Below the pieces are notes generated by a model. That model saw nothing but the letters and a program-made list of their open reading frames with translations, had not been told where the DNA came from and did not search any database. From Erythrobacteraceae bacterium CFH 75059 (GTDB lineage Bacteria; Pseudomonadota; Alphaproteobacteria; Sphingomonadales; Sphingomonadaceae), in NCBI GenBank assembly GCA_004331795.1, contig SJSR01000001.1:372001-436000 (forward strand): a DNA stretch of 64,000 bases, in the 5' to 3' direction. The translations under genes were made by a program, and so were the position numbers. Shown piece by piece: positions 28,102-38,998 of the stretch (its first letter is position 1; every line of letters begins with the position of its first letter).

Positions 28102-29705
28102 ATCCTGAAGACGCCGAAGCGCGGCCGGTCGGGGATCGGCGCCTCGAGACAGGCCGACAGGGCCAGCCCCAGCACGTCGCGCGTCTGCGCCGGGTCGATG
28201 ACCCCGTCGTCCCACAGGCGCGCGGTGGCGTAGTAGGGGTTGCCTTCGTCCTCGTACTTCTGCCGGATGGGGGCCTTGAACGCCTCTGCCTCCTCCGGGG
28301 TCCAGCGGTCGGCGTCGCGGTGGACGGTGGCGAGCACGGAGGCCGCTTGTTCCCCGCCCATCACCGAGATGCGGGCATTGGGCCAGGTGAACAGGAAACG
28401 CGGGGAATAGGCGCGCCCGCACATGCCGTAGTTGCCGGCACCGAAGCTGCCGCCGATGACCACGGTGATCTTGGGCACCTGCGCCGTCGCCACCGCCGTC
28501 ACCAGCTTGGCGCCATGCTTGGCAATGCCTTCGGCCTCGTAGCGGCCGCCGACCATGAAGCCGGAGATGTTCTGGAGGAACAGCAGCGGCACGCGTCGCT
28601 GGCAGGCCAGCTCGATGAAATGCGCGCCCTTCTGCGCGGATTCGGAGAACAGCACGCCGTTGTTGGCAAGGATCGCCACCGGCATCCCCCAGACGTGAGC
28701 GAACCCGCACACCAGCGTGGTCCCGTAATGCTGCTTGAACTCGTGGAACTCGGACGCGTCGACCAGCCGCGCGATCACCTCGCGCACCTCGTAGGGCGCC
28801 CGCACGTCCTCGGGGACGAGGGCATAGAGGTCATCGGGGTCGAAGCGGGGCGGGCGCGGGTTTCTCAGCGTGATGTCGGCAGCCGCGCCAGTGTTCGCCC
28901 CGAGATGCGAGACGATGTCGCGCACGATCGTCAGCGCGTGCTCGTCGTCTTCCGCCAGATGGTCGACCACGCCCGACTTCCTCGCATGCAGGTCGCCGCC
29001 GCCAAGGTCTTCCGCGCTGATCTCCTCTCCGGTGGCGGCCTTTACCAGCGGCGGTCCGGCAAGGAAGATGGTGCCTTGCTCGCGCACGATCACCGTCTCG
29101 TCCGACATCGCCGGGACATAGGCGCCGCCCGCGGTGCACGATCCCATGACGCAGGCGATCTGCGGAATGCCGAGCGAGGACATCTGCGCCTGGTTGAAGA
29201 AGATGCGCCCGAAATGGTCGCGGTCGGGAAACACCTCGGCCTGGTAGGGAAGGTTCGCACCCCCGCTGTCGACCAGATAGATGCACGGCAGGCGGTTTTC
29301 CTGGGCGATCTCCTGCGCCCGCAGGTGCTTCTTGACGGTCATCGGATAGTAGGCGCCGCCCTTCACCGTCGGATCGTTGGCGGCGATCATCACCTGGCGG
29401 CCCGACACCCGGCCGATGCCGGCGATCATGGAGGCGCCGCTGACGTCCCCTTCATACATCCCGTAGGCGGCGAGCTGTCCGATCTCGAGGAATGGCGAGC
29501 CGGGGTCGAGCAGCCGTTCCACCCGGTCGCGCGGCAGCAGCTTGCCCCGCGCGACATGCCGTTCGCGGTGCTTTTCCGGCCCGCCCAGCGCCGCCTGCGC
29601 GACGCGCGCGCGCAGTTCCTCGGCCAGCGCCCGGTTGTGGGCGGAACGCGCCTTCGCTTCGGGGCTGTCGCGGTCGAGTGTCGACGTGAGGGTCGGAGCG
29701 GTCAT
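28098..29705 (-). CDS. mccB: Methylcrotonyl-CoA carboxylase, carboxyltransferase (beta) subunit
   Basis: Transfers carboxyl from biotin to 3-methylcrotonyl-CoA to give 3-methylglutaconyl-CoA in leucine degradation. At 535 aa it has the crotonase-like N-domain ([48 protein letters not shown]). The C-domain has [25 protein letters not shown] and [20 protein letters not shown]. These segments are characteristic of MccB rather than PccB. The biotinylated alpha subunit (mccA) and hydroxymethylglutaryl-CoA lyase usually found beside it are not in this window. The upstream ivd gene belongs to the same pathway. Confidence 0.93.
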   Translation of the reverse strand: MTAPTLTSTLDRDSPEAKARSAHNRALAEELRARVAQAALGGPEKHRERHVARGKLLPRDRVERLLDPGSPFLEIGQLAAYGMYEGDVSGASMIAGIGRVSGRQVMIAANDPTVKGGAYYPMTVKKHLRAQEIAQENRLPCIYLVDSGGANLPYQAEVFPDRDHFGRIFFNQAQMSSLGIPQIACVMGSCTAGGAYVPAMSDETVIVREQGTIFLAGPPLVKAATGEEISAEDLGGGDLHARKSGVVDHLAEDDEHALTIVRDIVSHLGANTGAAADITLRNPRPPRFDPDDLYALVPEDVRAPYEVREVIARLVDASEFHEFKQHYGTTLVCGFAHVWGMPVAILANNGVLFSESAQKGAHFIELACQRRVPLLFLQNISGFMVGGRYEAEGIAKHGAKLVTAVATAQVPKITVVIGGSFGAGNYGMCGRAYSPRFLFTWPNARISVMGGEQAASVLATVHRDADRWTPEEAEAFKAPIRQKYEDEGNPYYATARLWDDGVIDPAQTRDVLGLALSACLEAPIPDRPRFGVFRM

Positions 29706-29706
29706 G

Positions 29707-30111
29707 CTAGAGAAAACCTCTGGTAGATAGCTCCTTGCGGCATGTCATGTTGGCGATTTGTGGACCAATGACAGAGAGCTTTTCGTCACTGTATGCGGAA
29801 CAGGGTTTAGCAGGCGGCAAAACATCTGCTGCACAGAACGCGCACGTGCTCTCATTTTCATCGATACTACGAGGCGATGCACCGACATTTGCCATCTTTG
29901 TGTCACGTCCTGGCAAAAACCAAATCGCTCTTAAAACGTAGCCGAGCGAAAGGAGCAAAACTCCAAGCCCCAAACCTAAATGAGTTATCGCGAGGCTCAG
30001 AAGTATACTTTTCGACGTTTCAGCCACGCTTACGAACACAGCCGCTAACGCGCCCCCACCTATCAATATCCAGCCCAGAGATGTGGCTGTCGAACCATCA
30101 GGTCTTTCCAT
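29707..30111 (-). CDS. Small membrane protein with cysteine-rich tail, low GC
   Basis: A 134-aa protein with two transmembrane segments ([18 protein letters not shown] and [20 protein letters not shown]). A cytoplasmic or periplasmic tail holds [15 protein letters not shown] and a further cysteine near the end (MTCRK). The CxxC...C pattern could be a zinc ribbon. ATG 30111 has GGAG seven to eight bases upstream. GC is far lower than its neighbours (52% in 29761-29820; 43% in the noncoding 30121-30180). Its stop lies 1 base before the mccB start. It looks like an acquired gene inside the leucine operon. I recognise no family. Confidence 0.6.
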   Translation of the reverse strand: MERPDGSTATSLGWILIGGGALAAVFVSVAETSKSILLSLAITHLGLGLGVLLLSLGYVLRAIWFLPGRDTKMANVGASPRSIDENESTCAFCAADVLPPAKPCSAYSDEKLSVIGPQIANMTCRKELSTRGFL

Positions 30112-30286
30112 AAAAGATCTCCAATCGTGCCTAGTTGTCTTCTTAAAAGTTCCATTCCGGTTATCCGACTTCCCTGTATTCCGAATAAAATCCTCGGAGG
30201 CAAGGACAGGACGAAAAGGAAGAATACTTTGGACCGCTAAATACCCAAAACGCTGCCTCAACGTCTCCATGGAACTCCCGCGAATG

Positions 30287-30634
30287 CTACGCCCCGAGAG
30301 TATTATCCCGCGGTCCCTCCGCCCGCTCGAGCAGCTCGTCCACCTGTTCCTCGATCCGTGGCGCGGCGCGCTCCATGCGGTTGATGATCGCGACGTTGCG
30401 GCGCGACAGGAGGAAACGGTAGACGCCGAACAGGTTGACCAGCAGGAGGATGCCGTTCTGCACCGCCAGCGGCAGGCCGTCGGGCGCGGTGAGGCCGGCA
30501 TACACCCACAGCACGGCCACGATCGAGAACAGCACGAAGCCCGCGCCCGTCACCTTGCGCCCGAGATCGGACGCCACCATCGCGGCGGCGATGATTGTGC
30601 CGATCGCCGCCGTCCATTCGAGCGGCCCGTCCAT
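30287..30634 (-). CDS. Small three-segment membrane protein (CBU_0592/PQ-loop-like)
   Basis: A 115-aa membrane protein: three hydrophobic segments (WTAAIGTIIAAAMVASDL, GFVLFSIVAVLWVYAGLTAP, LPLAVQNGILLLVNLFGVY) followed by RFLLSR and an acidic cytoplasmic tail. The QNGILLLVNLFGVYRFL stretch resembles small proteins of the CBU_0592 type with a PQ-loop-like fold. The family is tentative. Its ATG shares one base with the TGA of the isovaleryl-CoA dehydrogenase gene (TGATG at 30634), so it is translated with it. Confidence 0.7.
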   Translation of the reverse strand: MDGPLEWTAAIGTIIAAAMVASDLGRKVTGAGFVLFSIVAVLWVYAGLTAPDGLPLAVQNGILLLVNLFGVYRFLLSRRNVAIINRMERAAPRIEEQVDELLERAEGPRDNTLGA

Positions 30635-31803
30635 CAACCCGCCGCGCCGATGAGTTCGCGGCCGATCAGCATTCGGCGGATCTCGTTGGTGCCGGCGCCG
30701 ATGTCGAGCAGCTTGGCATCGCGCAGATAGCGTTCAACCGGCCAGTCGGTCGTGTACCCGGCCCCGCCCAATGCCTGCACCGCCTCGCCCGAGACGCGGA
30801 AGGCATTCTCGCTGGCGAGCAGGATGGCCCCTGCCGCATCGAAGCGGGTCGTCTGGTCGGCATCGCACGCCCGCGCGACGGCGTAGGTGTAGGACCGCGC
30901 CGACTGGAGCGCGACATACATGTCGGCGACCTTGGCCTGCATGAGCTGGAACGAGCCGATCGGCTTGCCGAACTGCTGCCGCTCGCGCAGATAGGGGATC
31001 ACCGTGTCGAGACACGCCTGCATGATGCCAAGCTGAAGGCCCGCAAGGACGACACGTTCATAGTCGAGCCCGCTCATCAGCACGCCGACGCCGCCGTTTT
31101 CCGGCCCCATGACGTTTGCGTCCGGCACGCGGCAGTCCTCGAACACGAGTTCGGATGTCGGGCTGCCGCGCATGCCCATCTTCTCGATGTGCTGTCCGAT
31201 GGAGAAGCCCGGCATGCCGCGCTCGATGAGGAAGGTGGTGATGCCGCGGCTGTTCGCCTGCGGATCGGTCTTGGCGTAGACCACCAGCACGTCGGCGTGG
31301 GCACCGTTGGTGATCCAGAACTTGGTGCCGTTCAGCACCCAGCCGCCATCGGTCCGCTCGGCCCGCAGCTTCATCGACACGACGTCGGACCCGGCGCCCG
31401 CCTCCGACATCGCCAGCGCGCCGACATGCTCGCCGCTGATGAGCCGGGGGAGGTATTTCGCCTTCTGTTCGGCGCTGCCCCAGCGGGCGATCTGGTTGAC
31501 GCACAGGTTGGAGTGAGCGCCGTAGCTCAGCCCCACCGAGGCGGAGGCGCGGCTGATCTCCTCCACCGCGATCACATGTTCCAGATAGCCGAGACCAAGA
31601 CCGCCGTCCGCCTCGGGCACGGTGATCCCGTGCAGGCCCAGCGCACCCATCTGCGTCCACAGCTCCGCACGGGGAAAGCGATCATCGCGGTCCACCGCCG
31701 CGGCCAGCGGCGCTACCTGCTCGTCGGCGAAGCGGGCGGCGCTGTCGCGGATCATCTCCGCCGTCTCGCCAAGCTGGAAATCGAACCGGGGGGTCGCGCG
31801 CAT
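30634..31803 (-). CDS. ivd: Isovaleryl-CoA dehydrogenase
   Basis: FAD enzyme that oxidises isovaleryl-CoA to 3-methylcrotonyl-CoA, the substrate of the carboxylase encoded downstream. A 389-aa acyl-CoA dehydrogenase fold with [13 protein letters not shown] and [12 protein letters not shown]249 in [10 protein letters not shown] is the catalytic base at the position specific to isovaleryl-CoA dehydrogenases. The C-terminal [26 protein letters not shown] is also conserved. GGAG precedes the ATG. The pairing with mccB makes leucine catabolism the clear context. Confidence 0.93.
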   Translation of the reverse strand: MRATPRFDFQLGETAEMIRDSAARFADEQVAPLAAAVDRDDRFPRAELWTQMGALGLHGITVPEADGGLGLGYLEHVIAVEEISRASASVGLSYGAHSNLCVNQIARWGSAEQKAKYLPRLISGEHVGALAMSEAGAGSDVVSMKLRAERTDGGWVLNGTKFWITNGAHADVLVVYAKTDPQANSRGITTFLIERGMPGFSIGQHIEKMGMRGSPTSELVFEDCRVPDANVMGPENGGVGVLMSGLDYERVVLAGLQLGIMQACLDTVIPYLRERQQFGKPIGSFQLMQAKVADMYVALQSARSYTYAVARACDADQTTRFDAAGAILLASENAFRVSGEAVQALGGAGYTTDWPVERYLRDAKLLDIGAGTNEIRRMLIGRELIGAAG

Positions 31804-31817
31804 CGCTCACTCCTGCG

Positions 31818-31838
31818 GACCCGCGGTTCGTGCGGGTC
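31818..31838 (-). terminator. Short hairpin between DUF2147 and ivd
   Basis: GACCCGC (31818-31824) pairs with GCGGGTC (31832-31838) around a seven-base loop. It lies in the gap between the stop of the DUF2147 gene (31905) and the ivd start (31803), both on the minus strand. It could end the lgt-midA operon or sit in the ivd leader. No U-tract. Confidence 0.3.
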
Positions 31839-31904
31839 ATCCGAGCGGCGGCGATAGCGAAGCCCCGGTGCCGAAGCAATCGTGCCCCGCCGGCTGCGGC
31901 CGCC

Positions 31905-32327
31905 TCAGCGTGCCTGCCGCCACAGCTGTGTCTGGCAGATCGGCCCGATGCAGCCTTTCACCTCCAGCGTGCGGGCATCCCGCCGGCGCAGCACCGAGCG
32001 ATAGCTGCGGCCCGTCTTGGGATCGTAGATGCGCCCCCGCCAGACGTTCGCGTCCGCCACGAAGCCGGTGAGGACCGGCATGCCGAGCAGGCGCCGCCCG
32101 CGCAGCCTGGGATCGGGGTTGTTGACGTCGCGCTGGTCCGTCCCGCCGGGCGGAGCGACGAGGAAGCGCACGATCGTCCCGCACAGGGCCGGCCCGCACG
32201 GCGCGACCTCGACGATCCCGTCGCCGTCCTGCGTCACCCAGCGGCCGGTGATCGGCTCGGCGGCGGATGCGGGTGAGGCCGCGAGCAGGGCGGCGGCTGC
32301 AGCGGCACGGGCGACGAGACGGTTCAT
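31905..32327 (-). CDS. DUF2147 exported protein
   Basis: A 140-aa protein with a signal peptide (MNRLVARAAAAAALLAASPASA, cut before AEPITG). The compact DUF2147 domain has ITGRWVTQDGDGIVEVAPCG, LCGTIVRFL, DVNNPDPRLRGRRLLGMPVL, WRGRIYDPKTGRSY and LEVKGCIGPICQTQ. The cysteines likely form disulphides in the periplasm. The family is widespread, small and beta-rich, with no settled function. Its ATG overlaps the TGA of midA (ATGA, 32324-32327), so it is the third cistron of a lgt-midA-DUF2147 operon. Confidence 0.88.
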   Translation of the reverse strand: MNRLVARAAAAAALLAASPASAAEPITGRWVTQDGDGIVEVAPCGPALCGTIVRFLVAPPGGTDQRDVNNPDPRLRGRRLLGMPVLTGFVADANVWRGRIYDPKTGRSYRSVLRRRDARTLEVKGCIGPICQTQLWRQAR

Positions 32328-33394
32328 GCGGCAAGCTCCTCCTGAAAACCGGCCGGCACCGGCCAACCGGGCGCGACCAGCGCCATCACCTTGAACAGCG
32401 TTCCCATGGCCTCGGGATGGGCGAGGCGCCGGCGGTCGGCGGCGATCGCCTCGGCGCGCGCGGGCGCCGCCGCCGACAACGCGCGCGCGCGTGCCCCGAT
32501 GCCGAGACTTTCAAGGAACACTCCCTGTGTCGTTGCATGGACGGCGCCGATCCCGAGCCGGCGGGCAAGCTGCGCCAGGGCCGCGAAGTCGACATGGGCG
32601 GTGAGGTCGGCCGCGCCGGGATGGGCGAGCGGGTCGACGCGCCGGTGCGCCCGGACGGCCTGAAGCGTCGATCCGGTTCGCGCATCAAGGTGGCCGTAGT
32701 CGACAAGCAGCGCCGCGCCCCCGCTCCGGCACAGGCCCTGCGCCACCTCGGCGATGAGCGCCGCGGCCGCCGGACAGGTCTCGATCACCGTGCCGACCGG
32801 CGCATCCGCGCGCTCGGCCGGCAGGGCCGCGTCCATCGGCTGCGCCCCGGCCGCGAAGGTGAAATCCTGCCTGTCGTCCAGCGTCACGACGACCTCGCGC
32901 CACCCCTCGGCCGTGCGGACCAGCTGCCGCACCGGCAGGGCGTCGAGGAACTCGTTGGCGACCAGCAGCATCGGGGCCGACCCGTCGAGATCGGCAAGGT
33001 GGCCATGCACGCGCGCCTGCGGCACGGCCTGCCGCTGAAGGGCAGCCAGGGCGGGCGAGCCTTCGACGAAGTGCACCTCCGGCACGAGGCCGTGGCGCGC
33101 CATCGCCCTCAGCGCATCCGCGGCCAGCGTGCCGCGCCCCGGCCCCAGCTCCACATAGCGGATCGGCACCGGAGAGCCGGCCCGCCTCCACAGGTCCGTG
33201 CACCACAAGCCGACCAGCTCGCCGAACATCTGGCTGATCTCGGGCGCCGTGACGAAGTCGCCCGGCGCGCCCAGCGGATCGCGGCTCGCATAGTACAGCG
33301 CGTTGCTCTCGCCCATCCAGCGCGCGACCGGAACGGGGCCGGTGTCCCGGATGAGGCGGCGGAACCGCTCCGCGGGATCCGTTTGCGGCGTCAC
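32324..33394 (-). CDS. MidA/NDUFAF7 family SAM-dependent methyltransferase
   Basis: A 356-aa class I methyltransferase of the MidA family. The mitochondrial homologue NDUFAF7 symmetrically dimethylates an arginine of the complex I NDUFS2 subunit. Visible: GDFVTAPEISQMFGELVGLW, the SAM motif YVELGPGRGTLAADALRA, LVANEFLDALPV and LVDYGH. GTG 33394 is the start, overlapping the lgt stop as GTGA. The much longer open frame on this strand upstream is lgt in another frame. Confidence 0.9.
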   Translation of the reverse strand: MTPQTDPAERFRRLIRDTGPVPVARWMGESNALYYASRDPLGAPGDFVTAPEISQMFGELVGLWCTDLWRRAGSPVPIRYVELGPGRGTLAADALRAMARHGLVPEVHFVEGSPALAALQRQAVPQARVHGHLADLDGSAPMLLVANEFLDALPVRQLVRTAEGWREVVVTLDDRQDFTFAAGAQPMDAALPAERADAPVGTVIETCPAAAALIAEVAQGLCRSGGAALLVDYGHLDARTGSTLQAVRAHRRVDPLAHPGAADLTAHVDFAALAQLARRLGIGAVHATTQGVFLESLGIGARARALSAAAPARAEAIAADRRRLAHPEAMGTLFKVMALVAPGWPVPAGFQEELAA

Positions 33395-34299
33395 GGCCGG
33401 AGGGGCGCATTCTCCCGCGGGAGCACGCCGGGCGACTGGCCGCTGGCCTCGGGGGGGCGCCGCAGGGCGCGCGCGATCAGCACCGCGCCGCCGAGGATCA
33501 GCGGCACTGACAGCCACTGCCCCATCGACAGGCCGGTCAGGCGGGTGAACTCGGCCAGCTGCGAGTCCGGCTCGCGGAAGAACTCGTTGACGAACCGCGC
33601 CGCCGCGATCCCCACGGTGAACACCCCGACCAGAAGGCCGGGACGGTAGCGGGCGCGGGTGCGCCAGAACAGCCACAGCATGACCACGATCATCAGCGCG
33701 CCTTCCAAGCCCGCCTGGTAAAGCTGGGACGGATGGCGGCCGACCTGCAGCGGATCGGTCGGAAACACCATCGCCCACGGCACGTCGGTCTGGCGGCCGT
33801 ACAGCTCGCCATTGATGAAGTTCGCCAGCCGGCCGAGCAGCATGCCGAAGGGCACGTTGACTGCGATGTAGTCGCACACCCGCCAGAAGGACAGCCCGCC
33901 GCGATGACAGACCCAGGCAATCGCCGCCAGCACGCCGATCACGCCGCCATGGAAGCTCATGCCGCCCTCCCACAGCTTCAGCAGCTCGAGCGGCTGGCTC
34001 CACAGGCTGGGGATGCCGGTCGCACCGCCGGTGTAGAACGTCGCGTAGCCAAGCCGTCCGCCGGCGATGATGCCCACCGTGCACCAGAAGAACAGGTCGT
34101 CGGCGTGCGCCTGCGCCATGGGCGCGCCCGGCGCCTTGATCATGCGGCTCAGGTGCCAGTAGCCCAGCAGAATGCCGACGAGGTAGGCCAGCGAGTAGTA
34201 CCGCAGGGTGAAGATCCCGAGGTCGATGCCGGGCCGCAGGCCGAGGTCGGACCACTGGATCGGTGCGGCGGCCGCGGCGTCGGCCAGTAGTGACAGCAA
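33391..34299 (-). CDS. lgt: Prolipoprotein diacylglyceryl transferase
   Basis: Inner-membrane enzyme that moves diacylglycerol from phosphatidylglycerol to the lipobox cysteine of prolipoproteins, including the several lipoproteins encoded in this window. A 302-aa protein with seven hydrophobic segments. The first conserved patch is GGMSFHGGVIGVL and the Lgt signature GRLANFINGELYGR follows, with its essential Arg and Asn. HPSQLYQAGLEG comes next. The C-terminus is slightly extended and Pro-rich. First gene of the lgt-midA-DUF2147 operon. Confidence 0.96.
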   Translation of the reverse strand: MLSLLADAAAAAPIQWSDLGLRPGIDLGIFTLRYYSLAYLVGILLGYWHLSRMIKAPGAPMAQAHADDLFFWCTVGIIAGGRLGYATFYTGGATGIPSLWSQPLELLKLWEGGMSFHGGVIGVLAAIAWVCHRGGLSFWRVCDYIAVNVPFGMLLGRLANFINGELYGRQTDVPWAMVFPTDPLQVGRHPSQLYQAGLEGALMIVVMLWLFWRTRARYRPGLLVGVFTVGIAAARFVNEFFREPDSQLAEFTRLTGLSMGQWLSVPLILGGAVLIARALRRPPEASGQSPGVLPRENAPLRP

Positions 34300-34450
34300 G
34301 GGGCTTTTTCCTTAGGCTTGGCGACAAACAACGCCCCCAAGGGGCATTTTCCGGCCAGTCTTGGCATAGCCGCGGCTGCGAAGGAAGCCCGCTCGACCGG
34401 GTGCGGGGACGTCATGGCCCGCGCCGCACAGCAATTGGAGAGAGACGCCG

Positions 34451-36144
<1,694 letters not shown>

Positions 36145-36148
<4 letters not shown>

Positions 36149-38898
36149 ACCGGGGCCACGTTCTCCGGCCACGCGACATCATCGATCACGACCAGCTGGC
36201 CGCGTCCCTTGCTGAAGCGGCCGCCGGACCCTCGCCACGGGCGGGGGTCACGACGCTGCTGCGCGCGGCGCTGCGACACGGGCGGGCCGAACTGGCCAGC
36301 CGCCTGCTGGCGCAGCCGCTGTCGGGCCACGAGATCACCCGGAGTTACACTCACCTGATCGACCGGCTGGTGCAGGCGATCGTCACCCACACGGTCGCCC
36401 GCACCTTCCCTCTCCACAACCCGACCTCGGCCGAGCGGCTGGCGGTTGTGGCCGTGGGCGGATACGGGCGGGCGGAGATGGCGCCGCATTCGGACGTGGA
36501 TGTCGCCTTCATCACCCCGACGCGCCGCACGCCGTGGTGCGAGCAGGTGATCGAGACGGTGCTCCACCACCTGTGGGACCTGGGACTGAAGGTCGGCCAT
36601 GCAAGCCGCTCGGTCAGCGAGACCGTGCACATCGCGCGCCAGGATCTCACCGTGCGGACGGCGCTGCTCGAAAGCCGGCTGGTGTGCGGCGACGACGATG
36701 TGTTCGCCCAGGTGGAGGAAAGGCTGCGCCGCGAGGTCATGGACGGCACCGCGGCTGAATTTGTCGCCGCCAAACTTGCGGAACGCGAGGCGCGTCATCA
36801 ACGGCTCGGCAACAGCCGCTACGTCGTGGAGCCCAACGTCAAGGACGGCAAGGGCGGGCTGCGCGACCTCCAGGCGCTGTACTGGATCGGCAAGTACTGC
36901 CACCGCGTCAACTCGGCGTTCGAACTGGTGGCGGCGGGGCTGTTCACGCCGGGCGAATACCGGAGCTTCCGGCGCGCGGAGTCGTTCCTGCTGGCGGTCC
37001 GCTGCCACCTGCACGATCTCGCCGGACGCGCTGAGGAGCGAGTCGGCTTCGCCGCGCAGCGCCAGATCGCCGCCAGGATGGGCTTCGCCGACCGGCCGGG
37101 GCGCAGCGCGACCGAACTGTTCATGCAGACCTATTTCCGCCACGCGCGGCGGGTCGGCAGCCTGACGGGGGTGTTTCTGGCTCATCTCGACGAGGAGATG
37201 AACCGCTCGCGCCGCCGGACCGGACTTCTGGCGGCGTTCCGGGCCCGGCCACGCCCGCTCGGCGGCTACCGCGTCTTTGGCGGGCGCATCGCCGCTCCGG
37301 CCGACGACTGGTTCCGCAAGGATCCGCGACGGTTGGTGGAGATCTTCCACCTGGCGGAACGCAATCGGCTGGAGATCCACCCGCACACGCTTCGTCTGCT
37401 GACCCGCGACGCGGTGCTGATCCGCAGCGCGCTGCGGCATGACCCGCGTGCCAACGCCCTGTTCCTGGAGTTGCTGACGGGACGGAACGATCCCGAGACC
37501 ACGCTGCGCTGGATGAACGACACCGGCGTGCTGGGGCGGTTCCTGCCGGATTTCGGCCGCATCACCGCGCAGATGCAGTTCGACATGTATCATCACTACA
37601 CCGTGGACGAGCACACCATCCGCGCCATCGGCCTGCTGTCCCGGCTGGAGAAGGGCGAGCTTGCCGCCGACCACCCGCACGAGACACGGCTGTTCGGGGA
37701 GGTGACGCAGCGCCGCGTCACCTATGTCGCGGTGTTGCTGCACGACATCGCCAAGGGCCGCGGCGGCGATCATTCGATCCTGGGCGCCGAGGTGGCGGAA
37801 CGGCTGTGTCCGCGCCTCGGCCTGTCGACGGGCGAAACCGCGCAGGTCGCCTGGCTCGTGCGCCACCATCTCCTGCTCAGCCACACCGCGTTCCGGCGGG
37901 ACACGAGCGACCCCCAGACGGTGGAGGACTTCGCCGGCCGGGTCGCCAGCCTCGAACGTCTGCGGCATCTTGCCGTCCTCACCGCGGTGGACATCCACGC
38001 CGTCGGCCCCGCACGGTGGAACAGCTGGAAGGCGCAGCTCCTCGCCAGCCTCTACGAGGCGACGGAGGAACGCCTGCGGCTTGGCCATCTGCGCCATTCC
38101 CGGGCGGAGCGGATCGCCGCGCGCCGGCGCGCCACCCGCGAGTGTCTCGGCGATGACGCGGTTCTCGTCGACCGCTTCGGCGAAGAGCTTGGCGACGCCT
38201 TCTGGATCGCGGAGGCGCCGGAGGTCATCGCCGCCAATCTGCGGCTGCTCGACCGGGCGCAGCGTAGCCCGGACCCGGCCGCCATCGCCTGCCGGGTCGA
38301 TGCCGAACGCGGCGCCACGCTGGTGACGGTGGTGGCGCGCGACGCGCCGGGCCTGTTCTACCGCATCGCCGGCGCCATCCACCTCGCCGGCGGCAACGTC
38401 ATCGATGCGCGCATCCACACCACGGCCGCCGGCTGGGCCATCGACAACTTCCTCGTCCAGTCGCCGCACGGCGCGCTTCTCGACGAGCCGCGGCAGCTCG
38501 AGCGCCTGTCCCGCACCATCACCCATGCGCTGTCCGACCGGCTGCCCCTTGCCGAACTGCTCGCCGCCCGGCCGCTGCCCGACCGGCGGATGAGCGCCTT
38601 CCCCGTCGCCCCCAACGTCCTGTTCGACAACGCCGCCTCGCGCCGCTTCACGGTGGTGGAGGTGATCGCGCGTGACAGCCCTGCCCTGCTCTACCGGCTG
38701 GCGCGCGGGCTGTTCGATGCGGACCTGCGGGTGCATTCGGCGCACATCACCGCCTATGGCGAACGGGTGGCCGACACCTTCTACGTCACCGATGCCCAAG
38801 GCGCGAAGGTCACGTCCGCGTCCCGTCTGCGCGGGATCGAGGCGCGGCTGCTGGCGGCGGCGGGTGATGCAAGCACAACACGGCTGAGCGCCGCATGA
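36145..38898 (+). CDS. glnD: Bifunctional uridylyltransferase/uridylyl-removing enzyme of PII
   Basis: Nitrogen sensor that uridylylates PII proteins when glutamine is low and removes UMP when it is high. The frame has 917 aa (E. coli 890). Nucleotidyltransferase motif GGYGRAEMAPHSDVDV begins at residue 105, with D117 and D119 as metal ligands. The HD domain has H533/D534 in LLHDIAKGRGGDHS. Two ACT domains start near 726 (VTVVARDAPGLFYRIAG) and 835 (VVEVIARDSPALLYRLAR). The start is TTG 36145, overlapping the upstream TGA, with AGGAGG 10 bases before it. The next ATG lies inside the catalytic motif and cannot be the start. Confidence 0.93.
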
Positions 38899-38998
38899 GG
38901 TTCACGCGCACAAGCGGCATTGCGTCTGCCGCCGTTAACGATATCAACTGGTCCATCACCAGCGGGCGAAAAGCCTGCGGCACATCGGGGGAAGAAGC

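Noticed and set aside
34333-34350. GCCCC-CAA-GGGGC hairpin followed by ATTTT between lgt and the acyl-CoA synthetase
   Set aside because: It looks like an intrinsic terminator but lies between divergent starts, with a stem of only five pairs; no gene would end there.
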